A stretch of DNA of 64,000 nt from Heliocybe sulcata (Eukaryota; Basidiomycota; Agaricomycetes; Gloeophyllales; Gloeophyllaceae): assembly GCA_004369045.1 (NCBI GenBank), contig ML213511.1, positions 942,978 to 1,006,977 on the forward strand, in the 5' to 3' direction. The position numbers were made by a program, and so were the translations under genes. The notes beneath the pieces were generated by a model, which saw nothing but the letters and a program-made list of their open reading frames with translations, was not told where the DNA came from and did no database searches. This document shows, one piece after another, positions 23,824 to 36,361 of this stretch (positions within the stretch are counted from its first letter, which is position 1; each line of letters starts with the position of its first letter).

Positions 23824-24347
23824 GCAGGAATGGGAACAATCAATAACCTTTGATGATGAGAGTTATAATCAGCTTCAAACCATATTATTATTAGGGATTC
23901 TTCACTTACTACACAAGGCCTGCAACTCGAAGAAGGTAAACGATTGCAAGATTCGGCTGATTGCAGGTGCAGCGATATTTATATTTATTTGGATCTCTCC
24001 CTGCCTTAACTGTACGCCACGCTTCTGGCTACTCGTCGTCGGCTCTATGGCTCCATGTTCCCTTGAGACAGTGAAGAACACGCCGCCGAGGAATAGAACA
24101 AGTATTCAAGCCATATTCTAGATGCTCACTGCGGTGAAGGATGAAGTCGCTTTATCGCGCGATATTGATCCATTTACTGGCCAGCGGCAATATACGACTC
24201 GCCGACCTTGCCGATGCGTCTAAAACCGATCTGCGTCCGATACGTACACAGCTGTTATCATGACTCCTGACAGTATATATAAATGCCCAGCTCCCATATC
24301 GAAATGCGTCATTTCTGCCTCATCGTACGCAGGACCACCGCTCGACG
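23824..24347. promoter_or_regulatory. Shared divergent promoter region with TATA box
   Basis: The region lies between the divergent starts of tafazzin and the DMT transporter. TATATATAAAT at 24274-24284 is about 65-75 bp before the transporter ATG and is the likely core promoter on the plus strand. No coding exon is recognised here. Confidence 0.5.
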
Positions 24348-26294
24348 ATGGGCAGAACCAATTATCCATCCGACTCCTCGACCGTCTTTTCCTCAGAAAA
24401 CGTCTCTTTCATACACGAACCTGAGGACGATGAAGAAATGAACGACTCAGGTAATCGGGATTCTTGGTGGAAACGGTCATTGTCCGGAGTCAAGGATTTC
24501 GCGGACAGAAATACAGGATTGCTTCTGGTGGCTTCCTCGCAGATATTCGGAGCCCTCCAGAACGTCTCTGTAAAGACGCTCAATAGTCTCGATGATCCGG
24601 TTCCTACGCTGGAGGTGAGATATCTCCTTCATATGACTAAAAAGCATACCTTCTGACGACGTATGGTAGCTGGTCGTAGTACGCATGGTAAATTGCGTAT
24701 AAGTTGGGCGCCAGCGTTCGTAGCTGATGAATTCCTTCCCAGTCTATGACATGGATATGTTGCATCATATACATGTCAGACTACCCAGTTGTTTGCTCTA
24801 ACTCACTTTCTGACCCATGCCCAGGCATTGGCGGGGGGTGCCTGATCCGTTCCTAGGACCTAAGGGCGTACGCAGCTTGCTGATCTTAAGAGGATTTTCG
24901 GGGTCAGTCGCTTGTACATGCTCTACTTCGTTCAACCCTTAAAGCAATACGCAGATTTTTCGGGCTTTTTGGGATGTATTATTCCCTGAACTATCTGTCG
25001 CTATCGGATGCCACCGTGTTGACATTTCTGTCGCCGTTGACTACGGCAGTGGCCGGTGCTATCATTTTAAAGGAGAAATTCACCTTGAAGGAGGCCCTTG
25101 CCGGAGGTGAGAATCAATATTCATCTAGGTGAAGTCGGTGACAGAATCCTTGTACCAGCGTGCAGCTTTTTTGGAGTCGTTCTTATAGCACGACCCGAAT
25201 TTCTTTTTGGGGCGGCTTCGGCAGCACCGGACGTGGGGCATGTAGTAGATGCAGGACAGGTCCTGAGTCCAACCCCTAAAGGAACTCCAGCACAGAGGCT
25301 CGGAGCGGTGGGTGTAGCGCTGCTTGGCGTCTTGGGCGCTACTGGTGCTTGTGAGTAAATGGATCTGCCGTTCTGTCTGGACTACGCGGCTGATAAGAGC
25401 ATTTTGCGCTAGATACTTCGATACGTGCGATTGGAAAGCGCGCTCATGCCATGCATTCGATGGTCGCATTTTCGGCTTACTGCGTTGTGGCAGCTTCGAT
25501 TGGGTGAACATAGCTTCCGCGTCCGACGCCTTTTTCTTTGCGCCCTTGGAATCTCTGACATTCTCTTGCGCCTACATTTAGGCTGTTCGTACAGGGCACG
25601 CATATCGTAATCCCCAGACGCATAGAATGGGTGGCCCTACTGCTCCTGATCGGCTTCGTTGGCTTCATTGGACAGGTCCGTTACGATATCTTTGTACGGC
25701 GTCACTGTGGACTAATATGTCTTTGGTAGATCCTAATGACCAACGGTCTACAACGCGAGACTGCTGGCAGAGGAACCATGGCCGTATACACCCAGGTAGA
25801 CCGATAGCTGCTCCGCGTGCCAGTGATTACTGACGTCGAGAGGATTAACAGATCATATACGCCATTGCATTCGAGCGTATATTTTTCCATACCACACCAG
25901 CTGCTCTGTCCATCGTAGGCACCGTCATTATTATGACTTCGGCCATCTATGTCGCGGTGAGTCACCTGTCCTGCAACCCAGAGCCTCGCTAAACGGATAA
26001 ACCCGCTAGTTGACGAAGGAGAGTGCAAAGTCTACCGAGAAACATAACCAGGTGAAACTGGAGAATATTGGTGAGAATCTGATAGAGGAGGGCCTACTGA
26101 GCGCTTCCGAGGAAGGCGTCGCAAGCTCGAAAAGCGGACAGACTGAAAAGTTTGCCAACGGACCGATAGCTGCAGAGAATTCTGATACTAGGGATGCAGA
26201 CGGAGCCGTTCTCATGACGCGATGTACACCGAGTCATGTCGGGGGCAAAACAGGCGTTCACCATGAGGCCAGAGGCCGGGACGCCGAAGATTAA
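24348..26294 (+). CDS. EamA/DMT-family membrane transporter (SLC35G-like)
   Basis: This is a multi-spanning drug/metabolite transporter with an unknown substrate. Eleven exons (24348-24614, 24670-24687, 24743-24774, 24825-24902, 24955-25106, 25159-25350, 25413-25503, 25582-25675, 25730-25795, 25852-25956, 26010-26294) join in frame to 459 residues. The N-terminus is an acidic cytosolic tail. Membrane segments begin at TGLLLVASSQIFGALQNVSV. Landmarks include LVVVRMSMTWICCIIYM, FFGLFGMYYSLNYLSLSDAT, VLTFLSPLTTAVAGAIILKE, FFGVVLIARP, then GLQRETAGRGTMAVYTQIIY, a hallmark of this fungal branch. About ten membrane helices are expected. The second exon is only 18 bp and the third 32 bp. The C-terminal tail is hydrophilic. 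Confidence 0.88.
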
Positions 26295-26763
26295 TTAATA
26301 CTCGGGTGCCAGTAACATTTATTGGTGCAAGATTTGGGGGGATTGCATACGAATCCTCTAGTGAAGTCTGATTGACTGGGGTCGTTTGGTTTGCCATTGC
26401 TAGGAGATCATTCAGCCGTTCACTTGAAGCTTGAAGAGACAATTGGCCGGACAATGGGAGAGGAAGACTGGCCACGTGGGAAAATGAATCGGCGCTTAAA
26501 TATGAGCGGACACCTAATCTGCCCTAAACCCGGCCATTTTCGACTCGACGTCTGTTCCATCCCCAACCCCATCCTTGACGACTAATACCCATTCGTTTGC
26601 CTAGTGTGAGTGTTATTCATGTTGCTGGCGGCGACGAGAGCGGCATGCCGTGTCGTGGTTGTGTGCGGCCACGAGCGCGGCACAAGAACAGTCGGAAACG
26701 CGTCGCGTCGCAGCATCGTCCCACTTTTACTATCGATACGTGGATTGACACGACCCTTACAGC
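26295..26763. other. Intergenic region upstream of beta-tubulin
   Basis: This region holds the DMT gene 3' end and the beta-tubulin promoter and leader. No clear TATA box or gene is recognised. Confidence 0.35.
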
Positions 26764-28493
<1,730 letters not shown>

Positions 28494-29013
28494 GTGCCTT
28501 CAATCCCTTCTACCGCTATTCTGCCATACCATTCCCCTTTAATCGGAAAAGGCCGTTGGTGTTGTTCATATCTGGCGTTATTCCTTTCACGCATTGTTCT
28601 CGTCTCTGATCCCCCCGGCAACCGAAGTTACCCTAGTCTCGCATGCGCTCTTACATTCTCTACCTTTTAGTCTGTCTCATGGTATTTTCGAAAGGCAAAT
28701 GATGATTCATTCAGGATGGCATATCTTCTGCGTCGTATTTGCCTGGCAACTCTTGAAAGTTATCGGAGTGGGCAAGGAGTGGGGCAGCTATATGCGCCGT
28801 GTGTTGACCGTCCCCTTACCAGGTATATCTCCGTTCATCACATGAGGCGGCATCACATGAGGCGGCATGATGTCTTGCACTGACTTGCATAAACTGATAT
28901 GCCTAATGGATAAACGCCAAAGCAGCTATGAAAGGTGATGAAAGGTGGTTCAGCAGATATCTACGTCCACAACAGCCGCCACAGTAATACGGTACTCTGT
29001 TACGATTCTGGGG
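28494..29013. other. Intergenic region with 15-bp tandem repeat
   Basis: The region lies between beta-tubulin and maleylacetate reductase, both on the plus strand. Two perfect copies of catcacatgaggcgg lie at 28836-28850 and 28851-28865, about 150 bp before the reductase ATG. No gene is seen. Confidence 0.5.
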
Positions 29014-30157
29014 ATGGAGCCTTTCGAATACAACGCCAACCCCGGCCGAGTCATCTTTGGCAGCGGTACTCTCAACAAACTGCCAGATGAACTCGCTCGG
29101 CAAAAGCTATCGTCTCCTCTTCTGCTCTCTACTCCTCAGCAGGTTGATCAGGCGAATACTCTGAAGGATGTGCTGTCGGGCAAGATCGCAGGCGTATTCA
29201 CGGAAGCGACGATGCATACCCCTACACATGTGACGGAGAAAGCTTTAGAGTACGCGAAGCAGGCTGGTGCAGACTGTGTGGTATCCATCGGCGGGGGCAG
29301 TACCATCGGGTTGGGCAAGGCGATCAGTATTCGGACGGGATTGCCACACATCTGCATCCCGACCACGTATGCGGGCAGCGAGATGACGCCCATCCTTGGG
29401 GAGACGGCGGAGGGGAAGAAGACGACCAGGACAGACCCGAAGATCCTGCCTGGTACGGTCATTTACGACGTGGACCTCACTATGACTCTGCCATCCGGTC
29501 TGAGTGCTACCAGCGGTGTGAACGCCATTGCTCATTCGAGTAGGTCTATCCCTCCATGTGATCACTGATGTTGCACTGAGGCAAATCTATCCACTAGTCG
29601 AAGCACTGTATGCCAAGAATACCAACCCTATCATTTCTCTCCTAGCCCTGGAAGGCATCTCCGCTCTCACTTCATCTCTGCCTCAAATCATCGATGATGC
29701 GCACTCGGTTGCGGCGCGCCAGAAAGCCCTTTATGGCGCTTGGCTGTGCGGGACTTGCCTCGGTAGCGTCGGGATGGCTCTCCATCATAAGCTTTGCCAC
29801 ACTCTGGGAGGCTCCTTCAACCTGCCCCACGCCGAGACCCATACCATCGTTCTACCCCACGCGCTTGCTTATAATGCTCCGGCCATTCCGGAGGTCATGC
29901 AAAGGCTAGGCCAGGCATTCCAAGTGCCCGGTATGGAGGGCGAGCAGGATGCGATCAAAGGCATCAACCTCCTTCTGACAAAGCTAAAGGTCAAGAGAGG
30001 GCTGAAAGAGTTTGGTATGAAAGAGGAGGATATCGATAAGGCTGCGGAGATCGCAGTGAGCAACCCGTATTACAATCCAAGACCTGTGGAGAAGGAAAGG
30101 ATTAGGGAGCTAATCCGCCGGGCCTGGGCGGGTGAAGAGGCTCGCGCGGATTTGTAG
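29014..30157 (+). CDS. Maleylacetate reductase
   Basis: This NAD(P)H-dependent reductase converts maleylacetate to 3-oxoadipate, the last step before the beta-ketoadipate funnel in hydroxyquinol and chloroaromatic breakdown. Exons 29014-29539 and 29598-30157 join to 361 residues, the usual size for this branch of the iron-containing alcohol dehydrogenase superfamily. Landmarks are FGSGTLNKLPDEL, the nucleotide-binding SIGGGSTIGLGKAI, PTTYAGSEMTPI, GVNAIAHSIEALYA, then GMALHHKLCHTLGGSFNLPH. The start MEPFEYN aligns with the family's short N-terminus. It fits an aromatic-degrading fungus. No other pathway gene is adjacent; the dead flavin monooxygenase at 5.4 kb is the closest functional relative. 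Confidence 0.9.
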
Positions 30158-30469
30158 TGAGTCATAAACGTCTTTGTTCAATATGTATTATTTGCCTTGA
30201 CCATATATCGCTGAGTATGTTCGGACTGGCACGGGAAAAGCCCCGTGGGGAAAGCGAGAGCATCAGATTGGCGCGTGGTTAGTAGAGAGCTGCTCTGATC
30301 GGCGAACTTCGCAGGATCACTGGCATGGCCGGCGCAGTACCAGTCAGATGTTGGCAGAGATAGTCACCGTATGTGCGGTGCGTAAGTCTGACTTAAGCTT
30401 ACGAAACGACATGGTCCAAAGATTCTAGTACGCTTAACGGAAGACTACAGGCTTAACACTTATTTCCTT
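30158..30469. other. Spacer before tandem duplication
   Basis: The spacer lies between maleylacetate reductase and the left edge of duplicated unit A. No gene or motif is recognised. Confidence 0.35.
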
Positions 30470-30588
30470 GCATAGATGATAAAGGCCCGAAGTTCCTATT
30501 GACATCGCAGACGTTATGCAACCCTCGCGATTGATTGGTAACGGCATTAAACCTCCGGCTGGACGGTATCACCCTTCAACACCTCGGT

Positions 30589-31737
30589 TCATCTATAGTA
30601 CGGCGTAATCCAGCTATCATAATCAAGCCAGTCCATATCTCGCATAGGTCTCCCCCACAGAACGTTCGGATCTTCTCGCACCTTCTCCGACCATTGAGCT
30701 ACCTGGAGTGGAATGGCTACGTAGTGCAAGCATGGAAAAAGTGATCCGGCATCCATGGAAAGAGGAGAGGGGTTCTTTGCACGGAGGTCCTCCACGCTCA
30801 TGGCCATGCCGAAGTCGAATATCACGACTCTGCCATGAGGAGAGACCCGGATATTCCTGCAGCTCCAATCGCAGTGGGCTACGCCGAGTACATGCAAAGC
30901 GTAAGCGACTTCTGTCATCGTGGTCATCTTAGGTGAAAGTTCGGTTAGTAGTTCATGTCTGTTCCGAGAACTCGTACTGACCAATTTCTCAGTTTCTTCC
31001 TGGTTCTCATGGCCTCCATACGTCGCAGCATATCTTCCCAAGACTCGTCCCTTGAATGTACTCCATGATGTGGGCACAGACAACGTCGTTGCACGGCAAC
31101 TTCACCTGTATGATGCTCCGTGAGCATCTCCATGCCATAACACGATAGTGGACTCACGTTGTAGAATCCGTATGAATATGGGACAATGGTGCCCTGAGCA
31201 GGCCGAAGACGCTCGTACGCCCAAGCTTCTCTATGAGACACCTCCTCTTGCATGAGCGTGCCCGGGTCCAGCTTTTTGGCCAATCATTTCAGGCTCTGGG
31301 AATAGTGAACCTTGAAACAGCTTCGCAACGACCGGTAAAGGGTCGCCTCCTGATCCTATCGCCTCTGCTTTCCAGACCTGACTGTACTTGTCCCGGCCGG
31401 TCGATAGGGGCTCAGTCAAAATGAGCTTAAAATTCGGCATGGACTGGGCGTCGAGTCGCAGAGTTTTGAAGTACTGTCTGCGAGGACCGAGATGGTAGGC
31501 ATCGCTCGTCATGTCGTTCACGGGTGCCAGAGGTTGTCCGAGGTAGGATGCGCATGTAACCCGGTAGAGAGAGGAAGACAGGAAGTCGAAGGTAGGTATG
31601 CCGGCAAATTGGAGGGTGTGGCCAGCTGTTAAAGGTGATGCCAAAGCGGCATCGCAATGCCCGTACCATACCTCCGTCAGAGCGGCAACCTCAGAAGGGG
31701 TTCGCGATGGATATGGGACGCCCCAGGCGAGAGACAT
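30589..31737 (-). pseudogene. Kinase-like gene, frameshifted copy A
   Basis: This copy is closely similar to the gene at 33785-34973. Two single-base insertions break it. The T run at 31273-31277 has five bases where copy B has four, shifting frame after MIGQK. A CCC at 31037-31039 replaces CC in copy B, shifting frame after QGTSLG. At the 3' end, TGG (Trp) of copy B is TGA here (30589-30591), removing the last 14 residues or so. The kinase-like motifs VVAKLF, GVAHCDWSCRNI and FDFGMAM can still be read between the breaks. Sequencing error could explain one homopolymer change, but not all three lesions together with the decayed neighbour. Confidence 0.8.
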
Positions 31738-31829
31738 TCTCTGACTGGTGAGTGTATGCTCTTCCTAGCTCGCTGGAATTAAGACGCCTGTGATCTGTGC
31801 TTGCTTCAGTACTGCACGAGCCTGGTCCA

Positions 31830-32630
31830 AGTTGCCAAGCAAGCTCGACGCGAGGTACGCGGCAGCTTGGGCTTAGCCAAGCTAGGTGTGGCGCGAGACG
31901 TCACGTGCTGAGCTCGTGGGCGCCACATGCGCTGCAGCTCAGCGCAACGCGTCAGCTCTTCATTCTTTTTCTCTTCCTCGCCTCACCTGTTTGCTGAGCT
32001 CGGAGTCAGCGTTCTTGACCCGCCCACCTTCAGGCCTGTTATGCACCTATCACGCGTATCACGCATAGCGTCTTAGGTGCAGCCCTGGCTTTCGGCTTTA
32101 GCTGACTCCGGCGCGCTGTTCACCCGTCACTCCGGGTGCGGCTTATGATTGGCTGCCACCAAATTGTGGCTACGCCGCATTGGTATCTCGGCGGCCACAA
32201 CGACCTTCGGCCGTTGCCGCCCCCAACCTTACGAACTCGTACTCAGCAGTTGCATCGATCTCGTGTTCCTTCCCCTCTCACGGGATTCGGCCATCGACTC
32301 CAATCACTCCTTTCTTAGCTCACTCGCGCTCTCTCTCCAGATCGGACATACCCTAGCTTGGTGTAGTATTCAATGAAGCAATCACCTTCGCAGATAATGC
32401 AAGAGACAGGCTGTGGCCCGAGGGCTAAAGATTCGATTCTTGTTCGATTCATTATTTTTGTCGTTATGAGGTATAACAGCACTACAGCTCACTCCACCAT
32501 TGCTTTAGACCTGTCTATTATTCAATGCGACAACCCTGTGTACCTGTCTTGCGATTTCCTATACCTTGCCGTCGTGACGCCTATACGTCCGATTCTTCAA
32601 GCTTCAAGCTTCAGACTGGATGATGGTGCA
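31830..32630. other. Unit-A-specific insert of about 0.8 kb
   Basis: Units A and B align up to cttgcttcagtact (near 31810 and 35050) and again from about 32636 and 35130. The block between has no match in unit B. It starts near a 20-bp perfect inverted repeat, agcttgggcttagccaagct (31864-31883), and has no coding potential. It may be a non-autonomous element insertion or sequence lost from unit B. No clear terminal inverted repeats or target-site duplication could be fixed by eye. Confidence 0.45.
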
Positions 32631-33056
32631 TGAAGTGCAACTAGTGATGCCCACACCACATAATAGCCGCAGTGCGTGCCATGCAGGACTGTTTCCGTTC
32701 AGGCTGGAGTTCACCCGTTTGACAGCTATGTTTCTCGTAAGGCAGTGGATGGATAAAGTGCACAATAACGGTCCCGAGCTTGCACGTACCGCTACAGCAA
32801 GTCAAGTCCGCTTCCTTTGGCAAAAACCACCGCCAGAGCTAACCTCCATACTATGAATATCGGTCCACCAGAGCTCTGCTCTAGCGCTTGAAACGCGCAG
32901 AAGAACGATGCAAACGTCATCGACGACCGCGGGTCGTTGTTGAGGTGAACACTAGAAGGTCAGTACTGTTGGAATAGGCTTTGTGGGCGGCTGTCGCGCT
33001 CGGTCCAACCACACAACACAGCAAAGCCATCAAACAGCAAGTTCTCGTCGCTCACA

Positions 33057-33571
33057 ATGGCTGCACTTGAGTGGCGCCAAATGCGATCCGCCACCCGCTT
33101 CTGCGAGGGCCTCAACATTGCCAGCATCCCCTGCATTTCCGCACTTCTCGCCGACTTGCCCGAGCTCACGCGACCTGTTCAAGATCATGCTCGAGAAGGC
33201 AGTGAGCACATACTCCGTATTTTCGTTGCGTGACTTCACCATCATTAACCATCGACGAGCGGGTGCAGGTCCAAGAGATGAAGGTATGCGCTGCCGCCGA
33301 GCCCTGAAATGTGTGAGCTTTGAGGTAGCACTGACCGGAGACCACTCAGCTGCAGCATCGAACGGGCCATTCAAGGAGGACACCATCATGTTCCTCCTAT
33401 GTACATCTCCCGAGAGCCATCTCTTTCGCCTCAGACGAACATTGTCTCACTGAGCTCGTCGATACTGGCACGAAAGCAGGCAGAGACGAAGTTCTCGACG
33501 TCGACGAGTACCCGGACTCGGCATATGTGGACGAGGCGTTCGAGGGTTGGTATGAGATTGTGCGTGCATAA
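33057..33571 (+). pseudogene. Small NTF2-like gene, deleted copy A
   Basis: The start (SATRFCEGLN) and end (DEYPDSAYVDEAF) match the intact gene at 35563-36170. A deletion of about 65 bp in the first exon joins PELT out of frame to the DLFKI region. A second deletion of about 45 bp removes the segment that encodes the IPYHVEYILIF strand in copy B. No open reading frame spans the whole gene. It is the second broken gene in duplicated unit A. Confidence 0.75.
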
Positions 33572-33784
33572 TACACAGTTGGACTTCCATGCTTGTACTA
33601 TCTTGCGACCTGAACGAAGATGTTCGGAGATACCAGCACGGGCCACCATGGTATATTTTCTATTTTATGCTTGGCGGAGAATTATGGTCTAACAGTAATG
33701 GCCATGCATAGATGATAAACTCGTGGAGAGTCAATATTGCGATTTCGACATTATGCGAAACAACATGATCGATTGATAATGGCA

Positions 33785-34973
33785 TCAATGCTCAGACCGG
33801 ATGATCTCGCCCCTCACCCTGTCCGCCCATGTATAATTGGGCGTAATCCATTCATCATAACTAAGCCGGTCTACGTCTCGCATCGGCCGTGCCCACAGAA
33901 CGGTAGGATCTTCCTGCATCTTAACCGACCATCGAGCTACCTGCCGCGGAATGGCCACGTAGTAAAAGCAGGCCCACAGTAACCTTCCATCCATGACAAG
34001 AGGAGGAAGGGTGTTTTCACTGGGGTCCTCCACGTTCATGGCCATGCCAAAGTCGAATATCACGACTCTGCCATGAGGAGAGACCCGGATATTCCTCCAG
34101 CTCCAATCGCAGTGGGCTACGCCGAGGACATGCAAAGCGTAAGCGACTTTCGTCATAGTGGTCATCTGAGGTGGAAGTCCGGTTAGTAGTTCATGTCTGT
34201 TCCGAGAGCTCGTACTGACAACTTTCTCGGTTTCTTCCTGGTTCTCGTGGCCTCCATATGTCGCAGCATATGTTCCAAGACTCGTCCCTTGGATGTATTC
34301 CATGATGTGGGCACAGACAACGTCGTTGCACGGTAACTTCACCTGTATGAGGCTTCGTGAGCATCTCGACGCTAATATACAATAGTAGACTCACGTTGTA
34401 GAATCCGTACGAATATGGGACGATGGTGCCCTGAGCAGGCCGAAGACGCTCGTACGCCCAAGCTTCTCTATGAGACACCTCCTCTTGCATCAGCGTCTCC
34501 GGGTCCAGCTTTTGGCCAATCATTTTAGGCTCTGGGAATAATGAACCTTGGAACAGCTTCACAACGACCGGTAAAGCATCGCCTTCTGCTCCTATCGCCT
34601 CTGCTTTCCAGACCTGACTGTACTTGCCCCGGCCGGTCGATAGGGGCTCCGTTAGGACGACCTTGAAATCCGGCATGGACTGCGAGTCGAGTCGCAGCGT
34701 TTCAAAATACTCTCTGCGAGGACCGTGATGGTAGGCGTCGCTCGTCATGTCGTTCACGGGTGCCAGAGGTTGTCCGAGGTAGGATGCACATGTGACGTTG
34801 TAGAGTGAGGAAGGCAGGAAGTCGAAAGTAGGTACTCCGATAAATTGCAGGGTATGGCCAGCCATTATAGGCGAGTCCAAAGCAGCATCACAGTGCTTGT
34901 ACCATACCTTCATCAGAGCATTAATTTCAGAAAGATTCCGCGGTGGATACGGGACGTCCCAGGCAAGAGACAT
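33785..34973 (-). CDS. Atypical fungal protein kinase-like protein
   Basis: Exons 34395-34973 and 33785-34342 join in frame to 378 residues. A glycine-rich loop (STGRGKYSQVWKA, from about residue 112), a candidate ATP-binding lysine at residue 139 (VVVKLF), a catalytic loop GVAHCDWSWRNIRV (HCD in place of HRD, with Asn kept) and FDFGMAM indicate a protein-kinase-like fold. The first 100 residues are specific to this group. A 54-bp stretch (34166-34219) has good donor and acceptor signals and a length divisible by three, so it may be removed, giving 360 residues. Substrate and activity are unknown. It is the intact twin of the pseudogene at 30589-31737 and is divergent from the NTF2-like gene in its unit. 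Confidence 0.75.
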
Positions 34974-35562
34974 TCTCTGAGTATAAGTGAGCGTATGATA
35001 GATCGCTGAATTCCCTTGAATTATAACACCTGTGACAGTCTTGCTTCAGTACTCTATACGCCTGGACATTGTAGTACTTACAAAACCGACGAACCTTCGA
35101 AGACGAAGATGCATGAGATATAGGAGCCACAAGTGATTCCCACAACTGGAATGATACATAGCCACAACGCAGAACTGCGTTTCCGTTCGGGCAGTCCACA
35201 ACATTCAACTAACAACATATAAAATTGGTAAGACGGCGGATGGAAGGCAACAAGCATCCCCATCTGCACATACGCCTACACGCAGAGTTGATCCTCGCCA
35301 CTCCGCGCAGTGCGCACCCCCGGCACCAGCTTCTCTGCACAGCCCTATGTCGTCAGAAAATCCCGGCACCTCACAGCTCTCTTCTAGCGCCCACGGGGCG
35401 CACTGAAGAACGACGCTAACCCCACCGACGACCGCGGGTCGCCAACAAAATGACCGCTAGAAGGTCACTAGGCTCCATGGGCGGCTCTCCCCAGGCCTCA
35501 AGACAAACCACATAAAAAGCCAACTCCAAACAGTCGAATAGCAAGCCCTCCTCACTCGTAAA
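34974..35562. other. Divergent spacer in unit B
   Basis: The spacer lies between the divergent starts of the kinase-like gene and the NTF2-like gene. It likely serves as a shared promoter region. It matches the flanks, but not the middle, of the corresponding spacer in unit A. No gene is seen. Confidence 0.4.
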
Positions 35563-36170
35563 ATGACCACACCCGAGCAACGCCAACTGCACTCGGCCAC
35601 CCGCTTCTGCGAGGGCCTCAACACCGCCGACGTCCCGCTCATCGCCACCCTCCTCTCCGACTCACCCGAGTTCACGCACCGCTACATGCCCGCCTCGCTG
35701 GGCCCCGCAGCACGGGGCACGAGGAACAAAGCGGAGACGCTCGACCTTTTCAAGATCACGTTCGAGAAAACGGTGAGCACATATTACGGAACCTGATGAC
35801 CATTGATCATCGACGAACCGGTGTAGGTCGACAAAATGGCGGTACGCTGACGCTAGGCCCTGAAATAAGTGAGCTGTGGGATAGTACTAACCGGAGAGTA
35901 GGTCCAGCTCCCACCTAAGATGGCCATCCAGGGCAAGGACGCCATCATGTTCCTCGTACGTCCACCCCGACCTACTCTCTTCCCCATATATCGTAATCTC
36001 AATGAGATCCATGACAGGTCGTCGATACCGGCATGAAACCAGGCGGCATCCCGTACCACGTCGAGTACATCCTGATCTTCACATTCGAGGCAGGCGGAGA
36101 CAAGATCCTCCACATCGACGAGTATCAGGACTCGGCATATGTGAACGAAGCGTTCAAGGATTGGTATTAA
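35563..36170 (+). CDS. Small NTF2-like/SnoaL-like fold protein
   Basis: Exons 35563-35772, 35827-35841, 35902-35955 and 36018-36170 join in frame to 143 residues. The second exon is only 15 bp. A helical N-terminus (SATRFCEGLNTADVPLIATL) is followed by beta-rich sequence (DAIMFLVVDTG and YHVEYILIFTF) and a C-terminal DEYQDSAYVNEAFKDWY. This is the usual layout of basidiomycete NTF2-like proteins related to SnoaL cyclases. The function is unknown and no catalytic residue can be assigned. It is the intact copy of the broken gene at 33057-33571. Confidence 0.7.
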
Positions 36171-36361
36171 ATTGCGCGTAGATAGTGCATAGGCGCAGTT
36201 CCCTCAAGTCTCGCATGCATGTTATTCCCGAGAATTCCATGAAGCGAGGGAACCTTGCCTTGATCTCGAAGTTGGAGTCAAGTGGTATATCAATCGTCAA
36301 AGCATAGAGTACAGTGCACATACACATGGACTCTCACATCTATAACCCCTATTCATGGCCT

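Larger units (their letters stand above)
30470..33707. repeat. Tandem duplication unit A (degenerate)
   Basis: This is the first copy of a roughly 3.2-kb direct duplication. Its left edge shares gcatagatgataaa with the left edge of unit B near 33710. Gene order inside matches unit B: a minus-strand kinase-like gene and a plus-strand NTF2-like gene. Both genes are damaged here. An extra block at about 31830-32630 has no counterpart in unit B. Edges are approximate because similarity fades gradually. Confidence 0.75.
33708..36240. repeat. Tandem duplication unit B (intact genes)
   Basis: This is the second copy of the duplicated segment, holding an intact minus-strand kinase-like gene and an intact plus-strand NTF2-like gene. 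Similarity to unit A continues slightly past the NTF2-like stop. The right edge is approximate. Confidence 0.7.
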
